Positions 26,688-36,988 of a stretch of 64,000 bases of DNA are shown piece by piece. Both the position numbers and the translations under genes were made by a program. The notes beneath the pieces were generated by a model. It was not told the origin of the DNA. It did not search any database and worked only from the letters and a program-made list of their open reading frames with translations. The stretch is from assembly GCA_900555835.1 (NCBI GenBank), contig USMK01000002.1:1-64000 (forward strand), read 5' to 3'. Positions within the stretch are counted from its first letter, which is position 1, and every line of letters starts with the position of its first letter. This DNA comes from an uncultured Clostridium sp. Lineage in GTDB: Bacteria; Bacillota; Clostridia; TANB77; CAG-508.

Positions 26688-29255
26688 ATGTACATATTTA
26701 ATAAAATTACTGTTAATCCACAATTACCAAAGAGGATTGAAAGAATAGGAGATATTGCTAATAACTTATGGTGGGCTTGGAATACAGAATTTTTGAAATT
26801 ATTTAAAGAAATTGATAGAGATTTATGGGAAAGTGTTGATAAAAATCCAACCAAATTTTTGAAACTTGTTGAACAAGAAAAATTAGAGAAATTAGAGAAA
26901 AACATACTTTTCCTAAGAAAATATGATAAAATTGTAGAGAATTTTGATGCTTATATGAATAGCAAAAATACCTGGTTTGATAAAAAATATCCAAACAATA
27001 AATCAAGAGATTTATTTGCATATTTTTCAGCTGAATATGGTTTAGACGAAATATTACCAATTTATTCAGGTGGACTTGGAATTCTTTCTGGTGACCATTT
27101 AAAATCTGCAAGTGATTTAGGACTTCCTTTTGTTGCTGTTGGTTTATTATATAAAAATGGTTATTTCCATCAAAAAATAAATGGATATGGAGATCAAGAA
27201 ACTGAGTATCATAACATAGATATTGATAATCTTCCAATTTTGCCAGTAAAAACAGAAGACGATAAAGATATGAAAATAAAAGTACAATTTATGGGAAATG
27301 ATGTGTACTTAAAAGTATGGCAAATAAATGTAGGAAGAATTAAATTATTTTTACTAGATTCAGATATAAAAGACAACAGAGCTGAATTTAGAAATACTAC
27401 ACTTCGTTTATATGGCGGAGATAAAGAAATGAGAATAAGACAGGAAATTGTTTTAGGCATAGGTGGAGTTAGACTTCTTAAAGAATTAGGATACAAACCA
27501 ACTGTATACCATATGAATGAAGGACATTCTGCTTTTGCTACATTAGAATTAATAAAAAATACTATTGAAGAAAAGCAATTATCATTCCCAATGGCAAAAG
27601 ATATAATTTCTGCAAAAACAGTATTTACAACACATACACCAGTTCCAGCAGGAAATGATATATTTGATGTAAGTTTAGTAGAAAAATATTTTAGCGATTA
27701 TCACGAGAAATTAGGAATAGGCAAAGAAGAATTTCTAAGATTAGGAATGAAATGTGAAAACGGCTTAGAACCAGGATTTAATATGGGAATCTTAGCACTT
27801 AAAATATCTGGAAAGAAAAACGGTGTAAGCAAACTACATGGAGCTGTTTCACGTGAATTGTTTGGCGAAATTTGGAGTAATATTGCATCAAATGAATCAC
27901 CGATAACTTATGTAACAAATGGTGTTCACACTTGCTCTTGGCTTGCTCCAAGTATTAAGCAACTCTTTAATAATTATTTGATGCCATATTGGCAAGACAA
28001 TATCCATTTAGATTCAACGTGGGATAAAATTTATAATATTCCAGACGATAAATTATGGAAAGAACATCAAACAAGAAAAGAAAAATTATTAGAATTGGTA
28101 AAGGGAAATATAACAACTAGACTAAAACGTTCTGGAATTAGTTATGATGAAATAAAAGAAATTACTTCAAAACTAAATCCAAATGCTTTAACAATTGGAT
28201 TTGCTAGAAGATTTGCAACATATAAAAGAGCAACTTTAATCTTTAAAGATTTAGAGAGAATAACACAAATATTAAATGATCAAGAAAGACCAGTTCAAAT
28301 TATATTTGCTGGAAAAGCACATCCAGCAGACAAAGAAGGTCAAGATTTAATAAAACGCATACACGAAATATCTATGATGCCACAATTTAAAGGAAAAATA
28401 TTTATATTAGAAAATTACAATATTGCAATGGCAAGATATTTAGTAAGTGGTGTAGATGTATGGCTAAATAATCCACGTAGACCAATGGAAGCTTCTGGAA
28501 CAAGTGGACAAAAAGCTGCAATAAATGGTGTAGTTAATTTCAGTGTACTAGACGGATGGTGGGCAGAAGGCTACAACATGAAAAATGGCTGGGCAATTGG
28601 AACAAACAAAGAATTTGATTCATATGAAGAACAAGATATTGCAGATAGCAACAGTATGTATGCCACATTAGAAAACAGAATAATACCAACATATTATTCA
28701 AAAGATAGAAATGGAGTTTCAAAAGAGTGGATGGCTCTTATGAAAAATTCTATTGCATCAAATGCTGGGAAATTTAGTACAGCTAGAATGTTAGTTGACT
28801 ATGTAGAAAAACTATATATGCCACTTGCAGATGTAACAGATGCATATTATAACAATATTGAAAGTGTTGCTGAATATAATACTTGGAAAAAGGAAATAAT
28901 ACGTAATTGGAATGACATTATTATTACTCAAAAGAATAATGTGAATAATAAAAAATTAGATGCAGGCCAATGCATAGAAGTGGAATGTCAAGTAAAATTA
29001 CCGAATATAGATAAAAATAGTATTCAAACAGAAGTGTATTTTGGAAAAATTCAAAAAGATGGAAGACTTGAAAACATTAGTATTATTCCAATGAACTTAG
29101 TAGCAAGAGATGAAGGAAATAAGTTATACACATATAAAGCCAAAATAGAACTTACAACAGGTGGAGATTATGGATATACATTTAGAGTAATGCCAAAACA
29201 TCATATGCTATTAGATTCAGCCAACTTGAACTTGGTAAAATGGATTACAAAATAG
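26688..29255 (+). CDS. glgP: alpha-glucan phosphorylase (GT35)
   Basis: Phosphorolysis of glycogen or maltodextrins to glucose 1-phosphate. The 855-residue form has the DUF3417 N-terminus (NNLWWAWNTEFLKLFKEIDR) typical of the short actinobacterial/clostridial/archaeal type. FSAEYGLDEILPIYSGGLGI, NEGHSAFATLE, TTHTPVPAGNDIF and EASGTSGQKAAINGV (pyridoxal-phosphate lysine region) with LDGWWAEGYN follow. The last 100 residues form a beta-rich extra domain. AGGAGG precedes the ATG. Pyruvate kinase follows 26 bases later, so glycogen breakdown and lower glycolysis share a transcript. Confidence 0.95.
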   Translation: MYIFNKITVNPQLPKRIERIGDIANNLWWAWNTEFLKLFKEIDRDLWESVDKNPTKFLKLVEQEKLEKLEKNILFLRKYDKIVENFDAYMNSKNTWFDKKYPNNKSRDLFAYFSAEYGLDEILPIYSGGLGILSGDHLKSASDLGLPFVAVGLLYKNGYFHQKINGYGDQETEYHNIDIDNLPILPVKTEDDKDMKIKVQFMGNDVYLKVWQINVGRIKLFLLDSDIKDNRAEFRNTTLRLYGGDKEMRIRQEIVLGIGGVRLLKELGYKPTVYHMNEGHSAFATLELIKNTIEEKQLSFPMAKDIISAKTVFTTHTPVPAGNDIFDVSLVEKYFSDYHEKLGIGKEEFLRLGMKCENGLEPGFNMGILALKISGKKNGVSKLHGAVSRELFGEIWSNIASNESPITYVTNGVHTCSWLAPSIKQLFNNYLMPYWQDNIHLDSTWDKIYNIPDDKLWKEHQTRKEKLLELVKGNITTRLKRSGISYDEIKEITSKLNPNALTIGFARRFATYKRATLIFKDLERITQILNDQERPVQIIFAGKAHPADKEGQDLIKRIHEISMMPQFKGKIFILENYNIAMARYLVSGVDVWLNNPRRPMEASGTSGQKAAINGVVNFSVLDGWWAEGYNMKNGWAIGTNKEFDSYEEQDIADSNSMYATLENRIIPTYYSKDRNGVSKEWMALMKNSIASNAGKFSTARMLVDYVEKLYMPLADVTDAYYNNIESVAEYNTWKKEIIRNWNDIIITQKNNVNNKKLDAGQCIEVECQVKLPNIDKNSIQTEVYFGKIQKDGRLENISIIPMNLVARDEGNKLYTYKAKIELTTGGDYGYTFRVMPKHHMLLDSANLNLVKWITK

Positions 29256-29281
29256 ACAAAGGATGAGGAGTGAGAAAGTAA

Positions 29282-30715
29282 ATGCGCAAGACGAAGATTG
29301 TTTGTACAATAGGACCTGCTAGTGATAATGAAGAAGTTTTAAGAAAACTTATGCTAGCTGGAATGAATACAGCCAGAATAAATTTTTCACACGGCAGTTT
29401 TAAAGAACAGGAAGGAAAAATAAATAAAATAAAAAAAGTTAGAGAAGAACTTAATTTACCAGTTGCTTTACTTTTGGACACAAAAGGTCCAGAAGTAAGA
29501 ATTGGCAAATTTGAAGATGGAGAAATTTTCTTAAAAGAAGGAGATACTTTTGCTTTGATTCCAGAAGAAATTATGGGAACACAATATGAATTTTCAGTTT
29601 CTTACAAAGAACTTTACAAAGAAGTTGAACCTGGAGATAAATTACTAATTGATGATGGTTTAATTGAAGTTGAAGTTATAACAATAAAAAATACAAGTGT
29701 ATATTGCAGGGTAATTTCAGGAGGTAAATTAACTAACAGAAAAAGTATAAATTTACCAGGTAAAAAATTAAAATTACCTGCAATGACAGATAAAGATAAA
29801 GACGATATATTAAATGGAATAAAAGCAGATTTTGATTATATTGCAGCATCTTTTATAAGAAGTGCAAGTGATGTAAAGGAAATAAGAGCTTTCTTAAAAG
29901 AAAATGGTGGAGAAGAGATAAAAATAATTTCAAAAATCGAAAACCAAGAAGGTGTAGATAATTTTGATGAGATTTTGGATGCATCAGATGGAATAATGGT
30001 TGCAAGAGGAGATTTAAGTGTTGAAATTCCAATGGCAAGAGTTCCAGTCATTCAAAAGGAATTTATAAGAAAAACTTATTTGCAAGGAAAAGTTGTTATA
30101 ACAGCAACACAGATGCTTGAATCAATGATAAATAACCCAAGACCAACCAGAGCAGAGGTAAGTGATGTTTCAAATGCAATATATGATGCTACAAGTGCGA
30201 TAATGCTTTCTGGCGAAAGCGCAACTGGAAAATATCCTGTTGAATGTGTTGAACTAATGAATGAAATTGCAGGAGAAACCGAAAGTTCTATTAAATATTG
30301 GAAAAGATTTTTAGGAAGAGACTATGATTTAAAGCATAAAGGATATAGATTTAACATATATAATGGAATATGTGTTAGTGCAATGAATCTAAACGCAAAA
30401 GCAATACTAGCATATACCGTATCTGGTGATACACCAGGAATATTATCAGCATTCTGCCCAACATGCCCAGTATATGCGATTACTGGTAGTGAAAAACTTA
30501 CAAGGCAATTAAACTTAGAGTTTAACGTATACCCAATGCTTGAAAAAGGCAAAAAAAATGCAGACCAAATGATACAAAGTGCAATTGAAAAATTATTAGA
30601 AGAAGGAAAAGTAGAAAAAGGGGACACAATAATAATTGCCGGTGGAGCAGCAATATTACCTGAAATGGAAAATTCAGAAATAAACAAAGTAATAGGCGGA
30701 ATTATAAAATTATAA
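29282..30715 (+). CDS. pyk: pyruvate kinase
   Basis: Phosphoenolpyruvate + ADP to pyruvate + ATP. 477 residues: KIVCTIGPASDNEEVLRKLM, NTARINFSHG, LLDTKGPEVRIG, the B domain (about 70-165), KIENQEGVDNFDEIL with the catalytic lysine, MVARGDLSVEI, and TATQMLESMINNPRPTRAEV. It lacks the extra C-terminal PEP-synthase-like domain found in Bacillus enzymes. Confidence 0.97.
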   Translation: MRKTKIVCTIGPASDNEEVLRKLMLAGMNTARINFSHGSFKEQEGKINKIKKVREELNLPVALLLDTKGPEVRIGKFEDGEIFLKEGDTFALIPEEIMGTQYEFSVSYKELYKEVEPGDKLLIDDGLIEVEVITIKNTSVYCRVISGGKLTNRKSINLPGKKLKLPAMTDKDKDDILNGIKADFDYIAASFIRSASDVKEIRAFLKENGGEEIKIISKIENQEGVDNFDEILDASDGIMVARGDLSVEIPMARVPVIQKEFIRKTYLQGKVVITATQMLESMINNPRPTRAEVSDVSNAIYDATSAIMLSGESATGKYPVECVELMNEIAGETESSIKYWKRFLGRDYDLKHKGYRFNIYNGICVSAMNLNAKAILAYTVSGDTPGILSAFCPTCPVYAITGSEKLTRQLNLEFNVYPMLEKGKKNADQMIQSAIEKLLEEGKVEKGDTIIIAGGAAILPEMENSEINKVIGGIIKL

Positions 30716-30732
30716 TTCGCCTATTACTTTTC
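30691..30732 (+). terminator. terminator overlapping the end of pyk
   Basis: AATAGGCG pairs with CGCCTATT around an AT-rich inner stem, then TTACTTTT. The hairpin includes the last codons and stop of pyk. Confidence 0.75.
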
Positions 30733-30797
30733 ACTCTTATTTCACAAATTAAACATATAAAATAACTATAATAAAAGCGAAAGGAAAGAATTAGAGT

Positions 30798-32792
30798 TTG
30801 AAAGATAAGACGAAAAAAGAATTAAAAGATTTTGGAAATAATTTATTAAATAATCTGCCAAATATAACAGTTTCTGTATTTATTATGTTTACATCAATTG
30901 CTATATTTGGAAGTCAAATAGCAGTACTTGGAGTTTTATTGCTATTTTTTCAAATAATGTATTCACAAACATCATTTAGCAAAATGAAATTTGCAAAAAG
31001 TTCTGTATTGATGCTATTTGTGGGAATATTTGCAGGGCTTTCTCAACTAAATACGCCATTACTTATAATACTAAATTTTGTAATGCCGTTTGTAATAATA
31101 ATGCTTTGCTCAGATGATTATAATTCAAAAGGCTATTTAGTATATGGACTATTATTTTTATTACTCCAAACAAGTAAAATAAGTTCATTAACTGATATTG
31201 GGACAGTTGTATTGGCACTTATTTACGGACTAACAATATTGTACATATACAATTATTTAGGCTCAAAAATAAAGAAAAATGAGCCAGAAAAAAGAATAAT
31301 AGCAACAGCATATGAGTCAGCGGTAAAAAGGCTAAAAATACTATCAAAGAAAAGGCTAGAAGAAAACACGCCAAACCCATTAAATGGCTTACTTGCAAAA
31401 GTAAACAATTTGCTATATATGGAAGTCGCTAAAAAAGCCGAAGTTTTAGGGCAAAAAGAAGAATGTTATTTTCAAAGTGTGTTATTACTAAAAAGAATAG
31501 ATAAATTAACAAGTTTAGCATATGAAAAAAGAGAAAGCTTAACAGAAGCAGATTATCAGTATTTTTATAAAGTGGCGAAATTATTTCAATTTGTAAAAGA
31601 ACAATATACTATGGAAAGTTTAGAAGAAATTATAAAAATGCTAGACACATTTATTACAAACAATAGCTTATCAGATTCTAGTATGACATATGACTGGAAT
31701 TATACTATAAAAAAACTAAAATACATTTTGAAAAAGGCACAAGAGCCAAAAGAAAACATTTCTATTAAAGAATATGTACATTTAAGAATTCAAAAATTAA
31801 AGAATAATTTTAATTTAGATACAGTTCAAATGCGATTTGCAATAAAAACATCATTAGTTGTAGGAATAGGCACAATTTTAGAACATTTTGTTATGGTTGA
31901 AACAGGTTTTGCAAATGCTTACTGGATTCCAATTACATCATATACATTGATGATGCAATTCCATGAGGATCAAAAGAAAAAAATGAAAAACTATATAATA
32001 GGAAGTGTAATTGGTACATTTGTATTTACACTAATTTTCCAATATGTACCACAATCTGCAACACTAATATTTATGATTATTGCATATGCGATAATGTTTT
32101 CAGTAAAAAATGATATTGCAAAAGCCGTTATAGGTGGACAGTTGGTGCTTGTTATGTCATATCCGATTTATGGAAAATTGGAAGTAATGATTGTAAGAAT
32201 TATCCTTGTATTATTTGCAGCACTTATCGCATGGTTTATAGATAAATTTGTACTATATACAGATAATTTGCATGGATTAATAAACAAAGTAAATCATATG
32301 CTAAGAGTAGACAGAAGCATACTAAAAGAACTAAAAAGAGCTATCAATACAAAAAATGCTAAGTTTAATTATATTAGTGAACTACTTTTAGAATCTTGCT
32401 TATTAGAAAGCTTGATAATAAAACACGAAAAAGAACAAAAATACTACACAGACCCATATTTAGCCAAATCAGTAATACAATATCATAGAAATTTTATATT
32501 AAGTAGTGAACAGCTAATAAATATATTCAAAACAAAAGACAAAGACGAAATAGAACACAGCAAAGAATATCTAAAATACATAGAAGAAATGGACTACATA
32601 TTAAACATAACCCAAAACAACTGGGAAAGCATCTATAACGACAGCAAAAAGGCCAAGAAATTAGACAAAAGGCCACCACGCCAAATAACAGAAGATACCC
32701 CATATTTAACAAAACACATGATGCTTTGCATAAAAAATATAGAGAAAATTTATCATGCTTTGGATGAAGATAGAAAGAGGATACAAAAATAG
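30798..32792 (+). CDS. FUSC-type (fusaric-acid-resistance-like) membrane protein
   Basis: A 664-residue protein with the duplicated FUSC layout: an N-terminal helical block (about 20-150), a long cytoplasmic helical region, a second helical block (about 345-480, with FANAYWIPITSYTLMMQFHE and the VIGGQLVLVM helix), and a cytoplasmic tail ending in a HMMLCIKNIEKI helix. Relatives export aromatic acids or other small molecules, but the substrate here is unknown. TTG start at 30798 after AAAGGAAAG. Confidence 0.8.
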   Translation: MKDKTKKELKDFGNNLLNNLPNITVSVFIMFTSIAIFGSQIAVLGVLLLFFQIMYSQTSFSKMKFAKSSVLMLFVGIFAGLSQLNTPLLIILNFVMPFVIIMLCSDDYNSKGYLVYGLLFLLLQTSKISSLTDIGTVVLALIYGLTILYIYNYLGSKIKKNEPEKRIIATAYESAVKRLKILSKKRLEENTPNPLNGLLAKVNNLLYMEVAKKAEVLGQKEECYFQSVLLLKRIDKLTSLAYEKRESLTEADYQYFYKVAKLFQFVKEQYTMESLEEIIKMLDTFITNNSLSDSSMTYDWNYTIKKLKYILKKAQEPKENISIKEYVHLRIQKLKNNFNLDTVQMRFAIKTSLVVGIGTILEHFVMVETGFANAYWIPITSYTLMMQFHEDQKKKMKNYIIGSVIGTFVFTLIFQYVPQSATLIFMIIAYAIMFSVKNDIAKAVIGGQLVLVMSYPIYGKLEVMIVRIILVLFAALIAWFIDKFVLYTDNLHGLINKVNHMLRVDRSILKELKRAINTKNAKFNYISELLLESCLLESLIIKHEKEQKYYTDPYLAKSVIQYHRNFILSSEQLINIFKTKDKDEIEHSKEYLKYIEEMDYILNITQNNWESIYNDSKKAKKLDKRPPRQITEDTPYLTKHMMLCIKNIEKIYHALDEDRKRIQK

Positions 32793-32819
32793 CAGATATA
32801 CTGCTATTTTTGTATTTTG
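32781..32819 (+). terminator. terminator of the FUSC-like gene
   Basis: A perfect 15-bp stem ATACAAAAATAGCAG / CTGCTATTTTTGTAT with a 5-base loop, followed by TTTTG. The stop codon lies in the left arm. Confidence 0.9.
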
Positions 32820-32866
32820 TAATAAGTATTTTAAACAAAATATGCCACTCATTAAGCAAACAACTG

Positions 32867-32895
32867 TTTACAAATATAGAACAAAATGATATAAT
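32867..32895 (+). promoter_or_regulatory. promoter of the Y-family polymerase
   Basis: TTTACA, 17 bases, TGA-TATAAT (extended). I see no Clostridium-type LexA box next to it. Confidence 0.75.
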
Positions 32896-32924
32896 ACTTA
32901 TGAAATCTTCATAGGAGGTGGAGT

Positions 32925-34415
32925 ATGCAAGAACAGAGTATATTTGTGGCGATTGATTTGAAAAGCTTTTATGCTTCGGTAGAGTGTAGGGAACGAGGGC
33001 TAAATCCTTTAACAACAAATTTGGTGGTTGCAGATAGTAGCAGAACAGAAAAGACGATTTGCCTTGCTGTTAGTCCATCTTTAAAACAGTATGGAATACC
33101 TGGAAGAACAAGATTATTTGAGGTTATACAGAAGGTGAAGGAAGTAAATACTAATAGAAAATTTAAGGCACCAGGGCGTATTTTTAATGGAAAATCATTT
33201 GAAGATACAGAACTAAAAAAACATCCAGAATACGAATTGGATTATATTATAGCTGTACCTCAAATGAACAAATATATGAAATATAGTACAGATATATATA
33301 ATATATATTTAGAATATTTTTCACCAGAAGATATTTATGTGTACTCAATTGACGAAGTGTTTATTGATGTTACACATTATTTAAAAAAATACAAAATGAA
33401 GGCAAGCAAACTTGCAACTAAAATTATTCAAGAAGTTTATCAAAGAACCGGAATTACAGGAACTTGTGGAGTTGGAACAAATTTGTACTTGGCAAAAGTT
33501 GCTATGGATATTGTTGCAAAACATGCTACCGCAAATAAATATGGAGTAAGAATTGCTTGCTTGGATGAAGATATGTATAAACATCAATTATGGGAACACA
33601 AACCAATCACCGATTTTTGGAGAGTTGGAAAAGGAATTTCAAAAAAATTAGAGAAAAATGGTATGTATACTATGGGAGATGTAGCAAAGTGTTCTATTTA
33701 CAATGAAGATAAGTTATTCAAGCTGTTTGGAATAAATGCAGAATTGTTAATTGACCATGCGTGGGGATATGAACCTTGTACTATGAAAAGCATAAAATCA
33801 TATGTCCCAGCTACAAATAGCATAAGCTCTGGCCAAGTGTTACATTGTCCATATGATTATGAAAAAACCAAGCTGATTGTAAAAGAAATGACAGAGGTTC
33901 TCACATTAGAATTAGTGGATAAACAGCTAGTAACGGATCAATTGGTACTAGATATTGGATACGATGTAGACAATCTAAAAAATAAAAACATTCTATATTC
34001 AGGAGAAACTACAATTGATAGATATGGCAGAAGTGTGCCTAAACATGCACATGGTACTGAAAATTTAGATCATAAGACATCTTCAACTAAAATAATAATA
34101 GAAGCTGTAACAAAACTATATGATAGAATAATTGATAAAAAACTGCTTACAAGAAGGATTACTGTGACTGCCAATAATGTGGTGAATGAGGAACAGGTGC
34201 AAAACGAGAATGATTTTGAACAAATAAATTTATTTGTAAATTATGCAGAAAAAGAGCGCAAAGCTAGAAAAGAACAAAAAGAAAAAGAACTTCAAAAATC
34301 AATATTGGATATAAAGAAAAAATATGGAAAAAATGCGGTTTTAAAAGGAATGAATTTTGAAGAAGGCGGAACAATGAGAGAAAGAAATGAACAGGTAGGA
34401 GGTCATAAAGGATAA
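32925..34415 (+). CDS. Y-family DNA polymerase (UmuC/ImpB type)
   Basis: Error-prone translesion polymerase, 496 residues. FVAIDLKSFYASVECRERG carries the first metal-binding Asp, YSIDEVFIDVTHYL the catalytic Asp-Glu pair. GTCGVGTNLYLAKVAMDIVA and the FWRVGKGISKKLEKNGMYT helix-hairpin-helix follow, then the little-finger domain. The last 90 residues are a charged extension seen in the UmuC-like group of Firmicutes that is paired with YolD-like proteins. The next gene is exactly such a YolD-like ORF. Confidence 0.93.
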   Translation: MQEQSIFVAIDLKSFYASVECRERGLNPLTTNLVVADSSRTEKTICLAVSPSLKQYGIPGRTRLFEVIQKVKEVNTNRKFKAPGRIFNGKSFEDTELKKHPEYELDYIIAVPQMNKYMKYSTDIYNIYLEYFSPEDIYVYSIDEVFIDVTHYLKKYKMKASKLATKIIQEVYQRTGITGTCGVGTNLYLAKVAMDIVAKHATANKYGVRIACLDEDMYKHQLWEHKPITDFWRVGKGISKKLEKNGMYTMGDVAKCSIYNEDKLFKLFGINAELLIDHAWGYEPCTMKSIKSYVPATNSISSGQVLHCPYDYEKTKLIVKEMTEVLTLELVDKQLVTDQLVLDIGYDVDNLKNKNILYSGETTIDRYGRSVPKHAHGTENLDHKTSSTKIIIEAVTKLYDRIIDKKLLTRRITVTANNVVNEEQVQNENDFEQINLFVNYAEKERKARKEQKEKELQKSILDIKKKYGKNAVLKGMNFEEGGTMRERNEQVGGHKG

Positions 34416-34579
34416 TGGGAAAATATGACGATATTATAAATTTATCAAGGCCAGAATCAAAACACCAAAAAATGAGCTTATATCAGAGGTCAGCACAGTT
34501 TGCACCATTTGCAGCATTGAATGGATATGAAGGACAAATTCAGGAAACTGCACATCGCAATCAGGAAATGTATAAGTAA
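34415..34579 (+). CDS. short YolD-like protein
   Basis: A 54-residue ORF whose ATG overlaps the polymerase stop by one base (TAATG), with GGAGG upstream. MGKYDDIINL, MSLYQRSAQFAPFAALNGYE and IQETAH are the recognisable YolD-like core. The family is usually about twice as long, so this copy ends right after the core motif. YolD-like proteins accompany Y-family polymerases in Firmicutes and are thought to act with them, in a UmuD-like role. Confidence 0.75.
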   Translation: MGKYDDIINLSRPESKHQKMSLYQRSAQFAPFAALNGYEGQIQETAHRNQEMYK

Positions 34580-34582
34580 GAT

Positions 34583-34628
34583 AATCCAAGTGCTAATAAA
34601 TTTAAGTTCATTAGCACTTGGATTTTAT
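34583..34628. terminator. bidirectional terminator
   Basis: AATCCAAGTGCTAAT and ATTAGCACTTGGATT form a perfect 15-bp stem followed by TTAT. It separates the polymerase unit from the convergent dacF-like gene. Confidence 0.88.
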
Positions 34629-34634
34629 AAAAAT

Positions 34635-35841
34635 TTATCTAAATAAATTAAACCATAAATTATATACATATGTAGTCATATTCCAAAATGCAATTTTCTC
34701 TATACTTTTTTCTGCAACAAGATTTACTTTAATCGAACTGCTGTCTGGAAATGTGAATGTGGCTTCTCCTAAAACATCACCTTGTGATATTGGAGCAGAA
34801 ATGTTTTCTGATATTGTTATTTCTTGTGATACATCTTTGCCAGTTCCTTTTTTTATCAGTCTGCCGAACATCTTTTTCTAAAACTAGATTAACTGTTTTT
34901 TCAATCCCTTTATTTACAGTCACTTCACTTACAACATCTCCTTTGTTTCCTAGATTTGTATAAGAAAAGTTGGAAAATCCGTAATCCAAAAGCTTTTGCG
35001 CTTCTTTGAATCTTATTGCACTTGTAGGTGCTTTCATAATAACTCCAATTAGTGATAAATCACCTCTGGTTGCGCTTGCTGATAAATTATATAGTGCAAG
35101 TGAGGTCGAACCTGTTTTTAATCCTGTTGCACCAGTATATGTTCTTAATAATTTGTTGGTATTTACCAAAGAAGATTTACCGTCTCTTAAACTATCCATC
35201 CATATTGTAGTGTAATTTGTTATGCTTGGGTGATTATTCAAAAGTTCGCGAGACATCAAGCTTATGTCATATGCTGATGTAACATGGCCATCTTCGTCAA
35301 TCCCATGACAGTTTTTAAAACAGGTATCATTCATACCAAGGCTTTTAGCTTTTGCGTTCATTTGATCAACAAATGCAGACTCGTTTCCGGCAAGGTATTC
35401 TGCCATAGCCATTGTACAGTCATTTGCAGATACCACGCAAATTGCTTTTAGCATTTCGTTTACAGTAAGTTCTTCACGCACATCTAACCAAATCTGGGAA
35501 CCACCCATTGCGGCTGCATTCTCGCTACAAGGAATTTTATCTTCTAATGATAACCTGCCAGAATCCAATGCTTCCATTATAAGTAAAATTGTCATAACCT
35601 TTGTTACACTTGCAGGTCTTAACTGTTCGTGAGCGTTATATTCATATAAAACTTCGCCACTTTTTTGGTCAATCAAAATAGCTGCACCAGATTCCAACTT
35701 TAAATCAACACTTTCCGTGGTACTTGCCATAACACTATCGTCAGACCAAATATAATCACTAGCAGCAATAGAAAAAGGCTGGAAAATCAACAAAGAAACA
35801 ACAAACATAGCCAGAACTAAATTTATCTTTTTACTAAACAT
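34635..35841 (-). CDS. dacF: D-Ala-D-Ala carboxypeptidase (DacF-like), +1 frameshift at CGG
   Basis: Low-molecular-weight PBP, 401 residues after the shift, trimming pentapeptides in the wall. The ATG at 35841 follows AGGAGGAA and starts a signal peptide (1-25); an upstream in-frame ATG at 35919 is rejected. Active-site motifs are SVTK, SAN (VVSANDCTM) and KTG (GLKTGST). In the C-terminal beta domain (PBP5_C) the frame meets CGG (34866-34864) after residue 325. Skipping the C gives GRLIKKGTGKDVSQEI, then ISQGDVLGEATFTF and a C-terminal amphipathic anchor helix. Triplet reading gives 29 lysine/arginine-rich residues unlike the domain. Confidence 0.88.
34864..34866 (-). other. CGG +1 frameshift site 5 (dacF codon 326)
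   Basis: On the minus strand GTT-CGG-CAG; CGGC read as glycine restores the PBP5_C domain and its anchor. It shows that the pattern occurs on both strands. Confidence 0.75.
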
Positions 35842-35912
35842 TTTATTCCTCCTAAAATAGATATTTTTATAAATAATATGATTGCTCGAATGAAAAAATT
35901 CTTCCAATATCA

Positions 35913-35941
35913 TATACAAAAAATAATTTATATAGTATAAT
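35913..35941 (+). promoter_or_regulatory. promoter of popT
   Basis: TATACA, 17 bases, TATAAT. The -35 matches only four of six bases. Confidence 0.5.
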
Positions 35942-35970
35942 AATTCAAGAAAATTTTTAGGAGGGTATAT

Positions 35971-36858
35971 ATGAAAAACTTGATTGATTCGTTTAGAGGT
36001 TTTTGTATGGCTTTGGCAGATAGTGTGCCAGGAGTTTCTGGTGGAACTGTGGCTTTTATTCTTGGATTTTATGATAAATTTATAAATTCATTAAATAATG
36101 TAATATCTGGAAGTAAAGAAGAAAGAATAGATGCTATAAAATTTTTAGCTAAATTATTAGCTGGCTGGGCAGTTGGAATGATTCTTGCAGTATTATTTTT
36201 ATCTTCTACATTCGAAAGTCATATATATGCAGTTAGTTCTTTATTTTTGGGCTTTATAATATTTGCTATACCAGTAATTATTAAAGAAGAAAAGGAAAGC
36301 TTGGTAGGAAAATACAAATACCTAATATTTACTGTTATTGGAATTGCAATAGTTGCAGCCATTACATACTTTAATCCAATTTCTGGCTCTGGGACAAGTG
36401 TTGATGTAAATAGCTTGAATTTTGGACTTATAGTATATATTTTTGTATGTGCTATGATAGCAATATCTGCAATGGTATTGCCAGGTATATCTGGTTCTAC
36501 ATTACTTTTAATATTTGGACTATACATACCAATAATAAATGCAATAAAAGAATTTTTGCATTTGAATTTAAACTATTTACCAGTTTTAATTATATTTGGA
36601 CTAGGAGTAATTACAGGGATTTTATTAGTAATAAAATTGATAAAAATGGCATTAGAAAAATTTAGACCACAAACAATTTATCTAATTATTGGTCTTATGA
36701 TTGGCTCACTATATGCAATTGTAATGGGACCAACAACATTAGAAGTTCCACAAGACCCAATGAGTATAGGAACATTTAGTATTATTTTCTTTGCAATAGG
36801 TGGAGCTATAATATTTGGACTTCAAAAATTAAAAGATGTTTTAGAGAAAAAAGAATAA
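35971..36858 (+). CDS. popT: DUF368/PopT undecaprenyl-phosphate transporter
   Basis: A 295-residue protein with about nine helices. MALADSVPGVSGGTVAFILG near the N-terminus and AISAMVLPGISGSTLLLIFG in the middle are the two inverted-repeat motifs of the DUF368 family. PopT proteins were shown to flip undecaprenyl phosphate back to the cytoplasm, recycling the carrier used for peptidoglycan and surface glycans. That fits the many carrier-dependent glycosyltransferases in this window. Confidence 0.9.
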   Translation: MKNLIDSFRGFCMALADSVPGVSGGTVAFILGFYDKFINSLNNVISGSKEERIDAIKFLAKLLAGWAVGMILAVLFLSSTFESHIYAVSSLFLGFIIFAIPVIIKEEKESLVGKYKYLIFTVIGIAIVAAITYFNPISGSGTSVDVNSLNFGLIVYIFVCAMIAISAMVLPGISGSTLLLIFGLYIPIINAIKEFLHLNLNYLPVLIIFGLGVITGILLVIKLIKMALEKFRPQTIYLIIGLMIGSLYAIVMGPTTLEVPQDPMSIGTFSIIFFAIGGAIIFGLQKLKDVLEKKE

Positions 36859-36887
36859 AAATATTCTTCAAAAACCTCTGATTACAC

Positions 36888-36916
36888 TTGACAAATTTTG
36901 AAAAAACTTGTATACT
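36888..36916 (+). promoter_or_regulatory. promoter of rpmF
   Basis: TTGACA, 17 bases, TATACT; a near-perfect promoter. Confidence 0.85.
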
Positions 36917-36988
36917 TTTAAATAGTTTACGGAGTAAGTATGATTATTTACATATAGAATAAGACTAGATGGCGAGGGGGGAATTTAA

